In this document: positions 35,211-42,189 of the stretch, piece after piece
Layout of the letters: every line of letters begins with the position of its first letter
How positions within the stretch are numbered: the stretch's first letter is position 1
NCBI RefSeq assembly: GCF_011300455.1
Contig: NZ_CP049869.1
Coordinates: 434,001-498,000 of the forward strand
Direction: 5' to 3'
From: Sphingomonas piscis
GTDB lineage: Bacteria > Pseudomonadota > Alphaproteobacteria > Sphingomonadales > Sphingomonadaceae
Length of the DNA: 64,000 nt
Position numbers and translations under genes: made by a program
The notes under the pieces: generated by a model
The model's database searches: none
What the model was told of the DNA's origin: nothing
The model's input: only the letters and a program-made list of their open reading frames with translations

Positions 35211-35980
35211 GCAGCAGGCTTTCGGAACTTGAACAGGAAGCGGTCGGTCTGACCTCGAACCTTCGGATCGAAGACGTTGGTGAGGTGATCGTCGGCTGGA
35301 TTGCGCAGCAGGTCGCTCGATCCTTCGAAGGTGAAGCCGGCGCGCTCGAAATCGGCGCGGACCACCGCCGGATCGATCCGGTGATACTTTTCGACCACTT
35401 CCCGCGTGTCGCTGCCCGGGTTGGCGGCATGGTCGATGATGCCCAGGACGGCCCCCGGCTTCATCGCCTTGAACAATTGAGCAAGCCACGCATCCGGGCT
35501 CATTTGCGGGATCTTGCGTTCCGCATTCTGCCAATAAACGTCGTGGTAATCGAGGTTCATGATCAGCGCGTCATAAGCCTCGGTTCCCAGCAGCGGCTGT
35601 TCGAACGGGGACGTCAGGAGCGTCACATTGCCTTGCCGCGCGGCAAAGTCGGCGAACTCCTTTTGTCGCGCTTCGTTGAGGAACTGACGCGGCTGCCAGA
35701 CGGTGACGTGACCCGCCTGACCCACCACCGGCGCCATGATCTCCGACCAGTAGCGGTTGGCGCCAAACATATCGATTGCTCGCATGCCGGGCTGAAGCCC
35801 GATGAAGTTCAGCACGTCGGCGGGCTTTCGGCCAGCGTCGAGCTTGACGTTATCGGAGCTTCGGGAGGAGGCCTGCAAGGCCTCGGCGATCGAAACCGGC
35901 GCCGGTTGTGCATGGAGCGGGGCCGCTCCCCAAACGCTCAGCATCAGGCACGCACCCATCAGTCGCAGTCGCATCGACAT
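35207..35980 (-). CDS. Exported class I methyltransferase-like protein
   Basis: 257-aa protein with an N-terminal Sec signal (LRLMGACLMLSVWGAAPLHAQP) followed by a Rossmann SAM-methyltransferase-like domain (VLNFIGLQPGMRAIDMFGANRYWSEIMAPVVG; YDALIMNLDYHDVYW; AMKPGAVLGIIDHAA). It resembles COG4798 predicted methyltransferases. The glycine-rich SAM loop is modified (DMFGANRYW rather than DxGxGxG). The presence of a signal is odd because SAM is cytosolic. ATG 35980; it overlaps the downstream symporter start by 4 nt. Confidence 0.78.
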   Translation of the reverse strand: MSMRLRLMGACLMLSVWGAAPLHAQPAPVSIAEALQASSRSSDNVKLDAGRKPADVLNFIGLQPGMRAIDMFGANRYWSEIMAPVVGQAGHVTVWQPRQFLNEARQKEFADFAARQGNVTLLTSPFEQPLLGTEAYDALIMNLDYHDVYWQNAERKIPQMSPDAWLAQLFKAMKPGAVLGIIDHAANPGSDTREVVEKYHRIDPAVVRADFERAGFTFEGSSDLLRNPADDHLTNVFDPKVRGQTDRFLFKFRKPAA

Positions 35981-36148
35981 CCTCCCTCTGTTGGTGTGAC
36001 GACAAGTAGTGGAGCCGCCGGTCAGCGCAATGGGCCTTTCAGCGGTGAGGCGAGCAACTTTTGCGATTCACGGTGCGCGATTTGTAGGCACCCCCTGCCG
36101 CTTTCGCGCGTTGAGCGCTTCGAAACCCATTCACCACAGGAGCTTACC

Positions 36149-36604
36149 ATGGCCGACCAAGACCAGGTTACGACCTTGAACACCCTCACCGCGACGCTGA
36201 TCGACAGCGTCACTGGCTATGAGGACGCCGCCAGCAATGCCGACGGCAGCCGCTTCACCGAAATTTTCCGCCAGCGCGCAACCGAGCGCAACCAGGCGGT
36301 TGAAGAGCTCCGTTCTGAAGTCCGCCGCCTCGGCGGCAACCCCGAGGATGACGGCTCTTTCCTCGGCAAGACCCACCAGCGCTTCCTTGATCTAAAGGCG
36401 GCGGTCACGGGCCGCGACGACCAGGCGATCATCAACGAGGTCGAGCGCGGCGAAGACTATCTCAAGGAGAAGTTCGAGGCGGCGCTAAACAGCGATGCGC
36501 TGACCGCCGAAAGCCGCTCGGTGGTCGAGCGCGTGTACCAGTCGGTGCGCAGTGGCCACGACCAGATCAGCCAGCTGAAGCACGGCATGGAAGCCAGCGC
36601 GTAG
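36149..36604 (+). CDS. PA2169-family four-helix-bundle protein (DUF2383)
   Basis: 151-aa ferritin-like helical bundle protein. It starts MADQDQVTTLNTLTATLIDS, then helices with DAASNADGSRFTEIFRQRATERNQAVEELR and DYLKEKFEAAL. Conserved acidic and Arg positions match the DUF2383/PA2169 family, often stress-induced. ATG 36149 with AGGAG 7 nt upstream. Its own strong terminator follows, so it is monocistronic. No EcfG promoter is visible in the 168 bp upstream. Confidence 0.88.
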   Translation: MADQDQVTTLNTLTATLIDSVTGYEDAASNADGSRFTEIFRQRATERNQAVEELRSEVRRLGGNPEDDGSFLGKTHQRFLDLKAAVTGRDDQAIINEVERGEDYLKEKFEAALNSDALTAESRSVVERVYQSVRSGHDQISQLKHGMEASA

Positions 36605-36625
36605 CATCAAGCTAGCTCACCAGAC

Positions 36626-36660
36626 GAAGGCGGCGTTGCACCAGCTCCGCCGCCTTTTTC
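36626..36660 (+). terminator. Rho-independent terminator
   Basis: A 9-bp stem (AAGGCGGCG 36627-36635 with CGCCGCCTT 36648-36656), 12-nt loop and T-run at 36655-36659, right after the DUF2383 gene. Confidence 0.9.
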
Positions 36661-36765
36661 GTGCCCGTCGCTCAAGACACTCCCTCACCTTGCGAGCCGG
36701 ACCGAATTGCATCTATCGTGCCGACCGCATTCGGCCATCACCAACGCCGAGGAGGGGAAGAAGGC

Positions 36766-37302
36766 GTGACAGTTGATCTTAAGAAGTGGAAGCAGCGCAA
36801 TGCCGCCGAGCGGGTCAAGGCAGCGCTCACCCGGCCCAAGAAGGACAATACGGCCGAGCGGCTGAGGAAGCAGTTTTCAGGTGCCGCCGACAAGGCGGTC
36901 CAGGCATTGAACGTCAAGGGGCGGCACCCGTGGCTCAAATATGGCTACACGGACGAGGTCGTAATCACCGCGAAGCTGGGGTCGCAGGTTATTGCCGTTA
37001 CGGGCGATGAGGCGATCGCGCTCAAACCCAAGGACGCCGTCGCCTTTTTCAAGGACGTTATCGAGGCAACCAACGCCGGCCAGCTTGACCGCGAGCTCCT
37101 GGCCGCGTCCGCGAAGGCTACTCCAGGAAAGGCTGATCAACCCGAGAAGAAGGCTGCCGCCGTTGCCGAGGCTGCTGCTCCGGCATCCAGTTCCGCTGCA
37201 CCGAAACGGGAAGTTACCGTCGATGCCAAACCGTCTGTCGCAGCTGCACCCGTCAGTTTGGGCCGCATGCCGTTCAGCGTCGGTTTGAAGGGCGAGCGCT
37301 AG
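36766..37302 (+). CDS. Hypothetical Lys/Ala-rich protein
   Basis: 178-aa protein from GTG 36766, which has a strong ribosome site (GGAGGGG). The N-terminal half is basic and helical (WKQRNAAERVKAALTRPKKDNTAERLRKQF), followed by a more ordered segment (VVITAKLGSQVIAVTGDEAIALKPKDAVAFFKDVIEA) and an Ala/Ser/Pro/Lys-rich low-complexity linker ending LGRMPFSVGLKGER. No family recognised. The open frame back to 36661 overlaps the terminator region and is unlikely to be translated. Confidence 0.65.
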   Translation: MTVDLKKWKQRNAAERVKAALTRPKKDNTAERLRKQFSGAADKAVQALNVKGRHPWLKYGYTDEVVITAKLGSQVIAVTGDEAIALKPKDAVAFFKDVIEATNAGQLDRELLAASAKATPGKADQPEKKAAAVAEAAAPASSSAAPKREVTVDAKPSVAAAPVSLGRMPFSVGLKGER

Positions 37303-37393
37303 GGCGGCGTGGTCGGGTGACGTGCGACGGGACTCACGTCGTCGAGCTCAAGGGTGGTGAGAATTGAAGCAGCTGCACGTAGTCGGGCCAGGC

Positions 37394-37729
37394 ATGACCG
37401 AAGGCGACGTTCGTCGCCGCGCCGAGCTGGTGGACGAAATCGCCGATCTGCCGGAACGGGCCCATGTCGAAGAGGATCGGCTCTACTGCGACGTTCTGCA
37501 GGCGATCGCTGCCGGTGCGGCCGATGCGCCGTCGCTCGCCCGTGCGGCCCTTACGGTACGCAGCATCGATTTCAGGCGCAGTTACTCCGCCGCAGGAGAC
37601 GATCATCATCTCAGGCCGAATGTCGGCAGATTGCCGCCCGCACCGCCGAGGCCCGGCTTTGCCAAGCGGGAGTTCGCCGCAGGGTTTTTCGCCGCGGGTG
37701 CGCTCGTCCTGCTGTTCAACTTCATCTAA
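37394..37729 (+). CDS. Small protein, tandem paralogue 1, tail-anchored
   Basis: 111 aa from ATG 37394 (a TTG at 37364 would add ten residues). The first 70 residues align with the next gene: EIADLPERAHVEEDRLYCDVLQAIAAGA versus EIADLVEQAHMREDRLYFDVMAAIASGA. A proline-rich linker and a C-terminal hydrophobic helix (FAAGFFAAGALVLLFNFI) follow, suggesting a tail-anchored protein with the helical domain in the cytosol. No known family. Both copies share start-proximal MTxxxVRxR, which fixes this start. Confidence 0.68.
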   Translation: MTEGDVRRRAELVDEIADLPERAHVEEDRLYCDVLQAIAAGAADAPSLARAALTVRSIDFRRSYSAAGDDHHLRPNVGRLPPAPPRPGFAKREFAAGFFAAGALVLLFNFI

Positions 37730-37812
37730 CCGCTGCCTGACCGTCACTCCTACCCTTGCGCGCGCCGCCAAGTCAGGGCAGCGGTGTCGCGTAGGCTTGG
37801 GGAGGTTGCAAA

Positions 37813-38022
37813 GTGACTCCGGAGGAAGTGCGGCTACGCGTTGCCGCGATTGATGAGATCGCCGACCTGGTCGAGCAAGCTCACATGCGCGAAGATCGGC
37901 TCTACTTCGATGTAATGGCCGCCATCGCATCGGGTGCCGAAAATCCTGCGGAGCTTGCCCGCGCTGCACTTGCGACCCGACAACTCAGCCTCGACCGCTA
38001 TTATTCGCCGCCGACCGACTGA
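37813..38022 (+). CDS. Small protein, tandem paralogue 2, soluble
   Basis: 69-aa helical protein from GTG 37813 with GGAGG upstream. It is clearly homologous to the first 70 residues of the preceding gene (shared DEIADL, AHxxEDRLYxDV, AIAxGA, LARAAL), but has no membrane tail. The two lie 84 nt apart on the same strand, an ancient tandem duplication where one copy gained or the other lost the anchor. Function unknown. Confidence 0.7.
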   Translation: MTPEEVRLRVAAIDEIADLVEQAHMREDRLYFDVMAAIASGAENPAELARAALATRQLSLDRYYSPPTD

Positions 38023-38057
38023 ATATCAGCCGCGTGAATTCGTCAGGGCTACCCCGC

Positions 38058-38669
38058 TCAATACCCCATCAAGGCCAGCACTTCCCTGCGGCTCCGTTCG
38101 TCTTCGCGGAAGGTGCCCATCATCCGGCTGGTCGTCATCATCACGCCCGGCGTGTTGACGCCGCGCGCGGTCATGCAGGCGTGACTGGCCTCAATGACAA
38201 CGGCCACCCCCTTGGGCTGGAGATGTTCCCAGATGCAGTCGGCAACCTGCGCGGTAAGCCGCTCCTGCACTTGTAGGCGCCGTGCGAAGCCGTGGAGCAC
38301 GCGGGCGAGCTTGGAGATGCCAACGACGCGATTGCGCGGTAAATAGGCGATTGCCGCCTTGCCGATGATCGGCGCCATGTGGTGCTCGCAGTGCGACTGG
38401 AACGGTATGTCCTTCAGCAACACGATCTCGTCGTAGCCGCCGACCTCATCGAAGGTGCGGCTGAGGTGGACCGCCGGGTCTTCGCCATAGCCCCGGGCAT
38501 ATTCCTTCCACGCGCGGGCAACGCGCGCGGGTGTGTCGATCAGCCCTTCCCGGTCGGGATCGTCGCCGGCCCAGCGAAGCAGGGTGCGAACCGCGTCGGC
38601 GACATCGTCCGGCACCGGAAGCTTGCCTTCGGGTTGGACGAGATCGCCATCGTCGGGCGTGTTGCTCAT
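38058..38669 (-). CDS. folE: GTP cyclohydrolase I
   Basis: Zinc enzyme converting GTP to dihydroneopterin triphosphate, first step of folate (tetrahydrobiopterin) synthesis; 203 aa. Key motifs: [35 protein letters not shown] (zinc Cys and catalytic His), [23 protein letters not shown], and the C-terminal [10 protein letters not shown] (second zinc Cys). All ligands are present. ATG 38669; the tRNA-Arg gene is just upstream on the same strand. Confidence 0.95.
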   Translation of the reverse strand: MSNTPDDGDLVQPEGKLPVPDDVADAVRTLLRWAGDDPDREGLIDTPARVARAWKEYARGYGEDPAVHLSRTFDEVGGYDEIVLLKDIPFQSHCEHHMAPIIGKAAIAYLPRNRVVGISKLARVLHGFARRLQVQERLTAQVADCIWEHLQPKGVAVVIEASHACMTARGVNTPGVMMTTSRMMGTFREDERSRREVLALMGY

Positions 38670-38701
38670 CGTCCATGCTCCTTCGTTCGTGGTGAGGCGG
38701 A

Positions 38702-38778
38702 TGGTGACCCCGACTGGATTCGAACCAGTGGCCCTCAGATTAGGAATCTGATGCTCTATCCTGCTGAGCTACGGGGCC
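38702..38778 (-). tRNA. tRNA-Arg (anticodon CCT)
   Basis: The minus strand folds into a complete cloverleaf: acceptor GGCCCCG/CGGGGTC, D stem GCTC/GAGC, anticodon stem TCAGA/TCTGA with loop TTCCTAA (anticodon CCT, reads AGG), T stem ACTGG/CCAGT with loop TTCGAAT, discriminator A. The 3' CCA is encoded (38704-38702). Length 77 nt. Confidence 0.95.
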
Positions 38779-38815
38779 GCCTCTTGGCGCGGAATAAGGG
38801 CGAAGGTCCCGATGA

Positions 38816-39217
38816 TCAATTGACTTGGCCGGGAGGCACCACCGGCAGCGGCAAAGGCGCGATCGGTACTCCCTCTTCGACAAGCGCCTTAGCATCGCTT
38901 AGCCGCGCCTGCCCGTGAACCAGGCCAGGCTCGATTTCGCCGCTATGCATGGCTCGGGCGGTCTCGACGAACTTGTCGCCCACCCACTCCGAATTCTTTA
39001 GCATTTCGGCTTGCATGGCGGCAAGCCTGGCTAACGCGTTTGCATCACCCTTTCGAGGCACGCTCGGCGCCATTGGTGCCTTCTCCACCTCGGTGGACGC
39101 GCAATAGGGGCATTGCACGAGCCCCGCCTTTGCCTGCCGCTCGTAATCGGCATTCGAGTCGAACCAGGCTTCGAACCTTTCTCCTCCACCCCGGCACTGA
39201 AGGTCGAAGACGATCAT
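38816..39217 (-). CDS. DUF1178 family protein
   Basis: 133-aa protein that starts MIVFDLQCRGGGERFEAWFDS and has a zinc-ribbon half-motif CPYC plus an early Cys, typical of DUF1178 proteins, which are widespread in alphaproteobacteria and uncharacterised. A low-complexity middle leads into a helical C-terminus (NSEWVGDKFVETARAMHSGEIE). ATG 39217 overlaps the nitrilase gene stop by 4 nt, so the two are co-translated. Confidence 0.87.
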   Translation of the reverse strand: MIVFDLQCRGGGERFEAWFDSNADYERQAKAGLVQCPYCASTEVEKAPMAPSVPRKGDANALARLAAMQAEMLKNSEWVGDKFVETARAMHSGEIEPGLVHGQARLSDAKALVEEGVPIAPLPLPVVPPGQVN

Positions 39218-40041
39218 AGCAGTGCCGCCGACTCGATCGGCCGCCGGTGGGTGAGTGCAGGCAGGCGGCTGCGGACGTCAGCAATGCGCTGGAGATCGAC
39301 GTCGGCAAAGGCGACGCCGACCTTCTGATCCATGTCGAGCAGCAGGTCGCCCCAGGGGTCGACGACCAGCGAATGGCCATAAGTGACGCGCCCGTCCTCA
39401 TGTTGGCCGGCCTGCGCTGCTGCGACGACGAACAGACCCGCCTCGATGGCGCGCCCACGGAGAAGTATTTCCCAATGCGCCCGGCCCGTTGGCACGGTAA
39501 ACGCAGCAGGGACGGCGATTGCGTCCGCGCCTGCCTCGGCCAGTTTGGCAAAGAGCAGCGGAAAGCGAAGGTCGTAGCAGATGGCGAGACCAAGGTTGCC
39601 GACTGGCGTGCCGCGAACGACCACGGCGCCGTCCCCTGCCCGGTAGACCGCCGACTCGCGCCAGCTCTCGCCAGTCGGAAGGTCAACGTCGAACAGGTGC
39701 ATCTTGTCGTACCGCGCGCGGATCTCGCCCGCCGGATCGATCACGAAAGCGCGGTTCGCCAGTTTGTCTCCTGGTGTGCGGATCGCGAGCGAGCCAAGAT
39801 GGACCCAAAGTTTCGCCTTTCTCGCTGCCTCGCGAACGGCAGTGAGCGTGAAATCTCCGTCCTCCTCCACCACGTTGCCGGCCGCCCGCCCCTTGTCGCG
39901 GTCGAGCAGGTTCGACATTTCAGGCGTGAACAGCATTGCGGCGCCCCCGGCGGCCGCATCCTCGACCGCCGCAACAAGCGCCTGCGCATTTCGCCTTGGG
40001 TCAATGCCCGTTTGGGACTGGAAGATGGCGATCCGGGTCAT
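39214..40041 (-). CDS. Carbon-nitrogen hydrolase (Nit1-like, deaminated glutathione amidase)
   Basis: 275-aa nitrilase-superfamily amidase. The catalytic triad is visible: Glu41 (FTPEMSN), Lys113 (YDKMHLFD) and Cys155 (ICYDLRFP). The overall pattern (DVDLPTGESWRES, TVPTGRAHWEILLRGRAIE) matches the Nit1 branch, which removes deaminated glutathione; omega-amidase is an alternative. ATG 40041, 5 nt downstream of the glutaredoxin gene, a functionally plausible glutathione link. Co-translated with DUF1178. Confidence 0.87.
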   Translation of the reverse strand: MTRIAIFQSQTGIDPRRNAQALVAAVEDAAAGGAAMLFTPEMSNLLDRDKGRAAGNVVEEDGDFTLTAVREAARKAKLWVHLGSLAIRTPGDKLANRAFVIDPAGEIRARYDKMHLFDVDLPTGESWRESAVYRAGDGAVVVRGTPVGNLGLAICYDLRFPLLFAKLAEAGADAIAVPAAFTVPTGRAHWEILLRGRAIEAGLFVVAAAQAGQHEDGRVTYGHSLVVDPWGDLLLDMDQKVGVAFADVDLQRIADVRSRLPALTHRRPIESAALL

Positions 40042-40046
40042 GGTCG

Positions 40047-40304
40047 TCAGGCAGCCAGCATCCCGTCGAGCCTGCCTTCGTACTCCAGCGCCATCAGATC
40101 GTCGCAGCCGCCGACATGTTGTCCGCCGATGAAGATCTGCGGAACAGTCGTGCGGCCGTTCGCGCGCTGAACCATCTCTTCTTTTTCAGCGCCGCCGCGG
40201 TCCACCTTTATTTCGCGATACTCGATACCCTTGGAATCGAGCAGCCGCTTGGCGCGGATGCAATAGGGGCAGGTGAACTTGGTATAGATTTCGACCTCGG
40301 TCAC
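40047..40304 (-). CDS. grxC: Glutaredoxin 3
   Basis: 85-aa dithiol glutaredoxin. Active site CPYC (Cys12, Cys15), followed by TVPQIFIGGQHVGGCDDL (cis-Pro and glutathione-binding GG-D). It reduces protein disulphides and mixed glutathione disulphides in the cytosol. The start is GTG 40304 with GGAGGAAG upstream; the longer open frame to 40427 lacks a fitting start. It lies in a minus-strand row with comF, the nitrilase and DUF1178. Confidence 0.93.
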   Translation of the reverse strand: MTEVEIYTKFTCPYCIRAKRLLDSKGIEYREIKVDRGGAEKEEMVQRANGRTTVPQIFIGGQHVGGCDDLMALEYEGRLDGMLAA

Positions 40305-40336
40305 GTGAGACTTCCTCCGATTCGTCTGCTGGCGCT

Positions 40337-41068
40337 CTAACGCATGATGTCGACCGGACGCACCACCCTTGCCCAGCTTAGCAATTCTATCGGTCCTGCG
40401 CCGGCCTTCCGGAGCGCCTGAGCACAACTATCCGCGGTGCTGCCCGTGGTGAGCACGTCATCGATAATCACAATTCTTCTGCCCGAAACCTGCGCCGGAT
40501 CGGCGATGAAGGCCGCGCGCACGGCCTGGCGGCGCTGCCGTCCGCTCAACCCCCGAAGCGATGGAGTGCGCTTCACCCGCCTTAGGGCGAGCGGTGCAAT
40601 CGGCGCGTGGGCCACCCGCGCCACTTCGCGTGCAATGAGCTGGGCCTGGTTGAAGCCCCGGTTCCACAAGCGGCCGCGATGAAGTGGGACCGGCACGATC
40701 AGCACCTGTTCGCCCTTCAGCAGCGGTGCCAGATATTTCGCCATTGTCCTGGCAAGCGCAACCTTGCGGCCATATTTCAGCCGGATCGCCAGGCTGCGCG
40801 TGACGTCGTCGTAGCCGACCGCCCCCCGCATTCGGTCTATCTTCGGCGGCTCGGCAAGGCAGCGGCCACAGCGATCGGCCTCGGTACCTTCCAGCGGCAA
40901 CCCGCACGTGTCGCATCCTCCGTCGCCAAGGAAGTGGATGGACGGCCAGCACGTAGCGCAGAAGGCATGAAGCTCGTCGGTGATCACACCGCACGCGGGG
41001 CAGCGCGGTGGCAGCGCGAAGTCGAGCACCATTCCGGCAACACGGCGGGTCAGGGAAGATGTGCTCAC
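40337..41068 (-). CDS. ComF family phosphoribosyltransferase-like protein
   Basis: 243-aa protein. A zinc-finger N-terminus carries four CXXC-type pairs (CPAC, CATC, CDTC, CGRC), then a phosphoribosyltransferase-type domain with the PRPP loop IVIIDDVLTTGSTADS and the ComF signature VPVPLHRGRLWNRGFNQAQLIA. In naturally competent bacteria ComF helps DNA uptake; elsewhere its role is unclear. The start is GTG 41068, with an alternative at Met15. It is divergent from a methyltransferase gene, leaving 42 nt for both promoters. Confidence 0.9.
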   Translation of the reverse strand: MSTSSLTRRVAGMVLDFALPPRCPACGVITDELHAFCATCWPSIHFLGDGGCDTCGLPLEGTEADRCGRCLAEPPKIDRMRGAVGYDDVTRSLAIRLKYGRKVALARTMAKYLAPLLKGEQVLIVPVPLHRGRLWNRGFNQAQLIAREVARVAHAPIAPLALRRVKRTPSLRGLSGRQRRQAVRAAFIADPAQVSGRRIVIIDDVLTTGSTADSCAQALRKAGAGPIELLSWARVVRPVDIMR

Positions 41069-41110
41069 GTCAGGCTTGTCGCGCAGGGCGCGGCGACGCA
41101 CAAGCCGCCG

Positions 41111-41899
41111 GTGACCAGCCTCTTCGATCTTGATCTGCGGCGGCAGCGCCGCGACCGAGCTGCGCGCCTGGGCTTCGAGACCTTCCTGCTGGAGAGGGCG
41201 TTCGACGATTGCATCGACCGGATCGGGATGGTCCAACGCACGTTCGAGACCGCCCTGCTTGTCGGCTGTCCCGACCCAAGCTGGCCGGAGCGCCTGAACG
41301 CGGTCGTCAGCAATGTGGAGGTGTTCGATCCCGGTGCGATTCTCGCCAGCAATGCAGGGGGTCATCAAGCGGACGAACGAGAACTGCCGGTGCTGCCGGA
41401 GAGCTACGACCTCATTCTGGCCGTCGGTACGCTCGACAGCGCCAACCAACTGGACGAGGTGTTCCTCCGCTTTCGATTGGCGCTGAAGCCCGACGGCCTG
41501 CTGCTGGGGGCCATGTCAGGTGGTGAAACGCTCCCCGCACTGCGCGTCGCAATGCGCGCCGCGGACGAGGTCATGGGTTCGGCAGCACCGCATGTTCATC
41601 CCCGGATCGCTCCGGCGGCGCTGACCGGCCTCTTGTCTTCAGCAGGGCTGAAGATGCCCGTCGTTGACGTTGACCGGGTGAGAGCAGCCTACCCCAGTCT
41701 TCGCCGACTATTGAACGACTTGCGGAAAATGGCCGCGACGAACCTTTTGGTCCAGAGATCGACACGTCCGATCACCAAATCAGCATATCAAGCGGCGGCG
41801 GCGGCATTCCTGGAGTGCGGCGATGCCGGGCAAACCATCGAGACGTTCGAGATTCTCCATTTCGCCGGATGGGCGCCGCCTACCGAACAAGCGGGATAA
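41111..41899 (+). CDS. Methyltransferase-domain protein (BioC/NDUFAF5-like)
   Basis: 262-aa SAM-dependent methyltransferase-like protein. The N-terminus (SLFDLDLRRQRRDRAARLGFETFLLERAFDDCIDRI) and the middle (YDLILAVGTLDSANQLDEVFLRFRLALKPDGLLLGAMSGGETL) are typical of the NDUFAF5-type proteins of alphaproteobacteria, related to BioC. The first glycine-rich SAM loop is weak. The start is GTG 41111; no clear ribosome site, but homology begins there. An arginine hydroxylase/complex I assembly or biotin role cannot be told apart. Confidence 0.78.
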   Translation: MTSLFDLDLRRQRRDRAARLGFETFLLERAFDDCIDRIGMVQRTFETALLVGCPDPSWPERLNAVVSNVEVFDPGAILASNAGGHQADERELPVLPESYDLILAVGTLDSANQLDEVFLRFRLALKPDGLLLGAMSGGETLPALRVAMRAADEVMGSAAPHVHPRIAPAALTGLLSSAGLKMPVVDVDRVRAAYPSLRRLLNDLRKMAATNLLVQRSTRPITKSAYQAAAAAFLECGDAGQTIETFEILHFAGWAPPTEQAG

Positions 41900-41994
41900 T
41901 GAAGGCTTAAAAGAGCTTAATCATCTGGGCAGCATGACTTGTTAACCGATGAATGCGACATCCAACGTGTGGACGTGGACCAGAGGAGGGTGGC

Positions 41995-42177
41995 GTGAGC
42001 GCTATCCGAACGGCTTATCGCAAGCTCTTCGCTGATGAGCGGGGGGCAACGGCGATCGAATATGGACTGATCGTTGCGTTGATCGCCATCACCATGGCGA
42101 TCGGCCTTCAAAAGCTTGGCGGCGGCGCCGGGGGTATGTGGACAAACCTCCAGGCAAAGGCCGAACAGCATATGTAG
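41995..42177 (+). CDS. Flp/Fap-type IVb pilin
   Basis: 60-aa prepilin. The leader and hydrophobic helix read FADERGATAIEYGLIVALIAI, with prepilin-peptidase cleavage after Gly and Glu at +5, as in Flp pilins. GTG start 41995 with AGAGGAGGG upstream. In Tad systems the pilin is assembled by cpa/tad proteins; none are in this window. It ends 12 nt before the convergent M48 peptidase. Confidence 0.9.
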   Translation: MSAIRTAYRKLFADERGATAIEYGLIVALIAITMAIGLQKLGGGAGGMWTNLQAKAEQHM

Positions 42178-42189
42178 TCGGACGGAGCG

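Noticed and set aside
35153..36604. A 483-codon plus-strand frame ending with the DUF2383 protein
   Set aside because: The first two thirds are antisense to the exported methyltransferase. The real gene starts at ATG 36149 with its own ribosome site.
37319..37340. Inverted repeat GACGTG-N10-CACGTC before the tandem paralogues
   Set aside because: Only 6-bp arms; expected by chance in DNA of this composition, so not listed as an operator.
38702..38778. tRNA-Arg checked as an integration site
   Set aside because: No direct repeat of its 3' end and no integrase next to it; both flanks are housekeeping genes.
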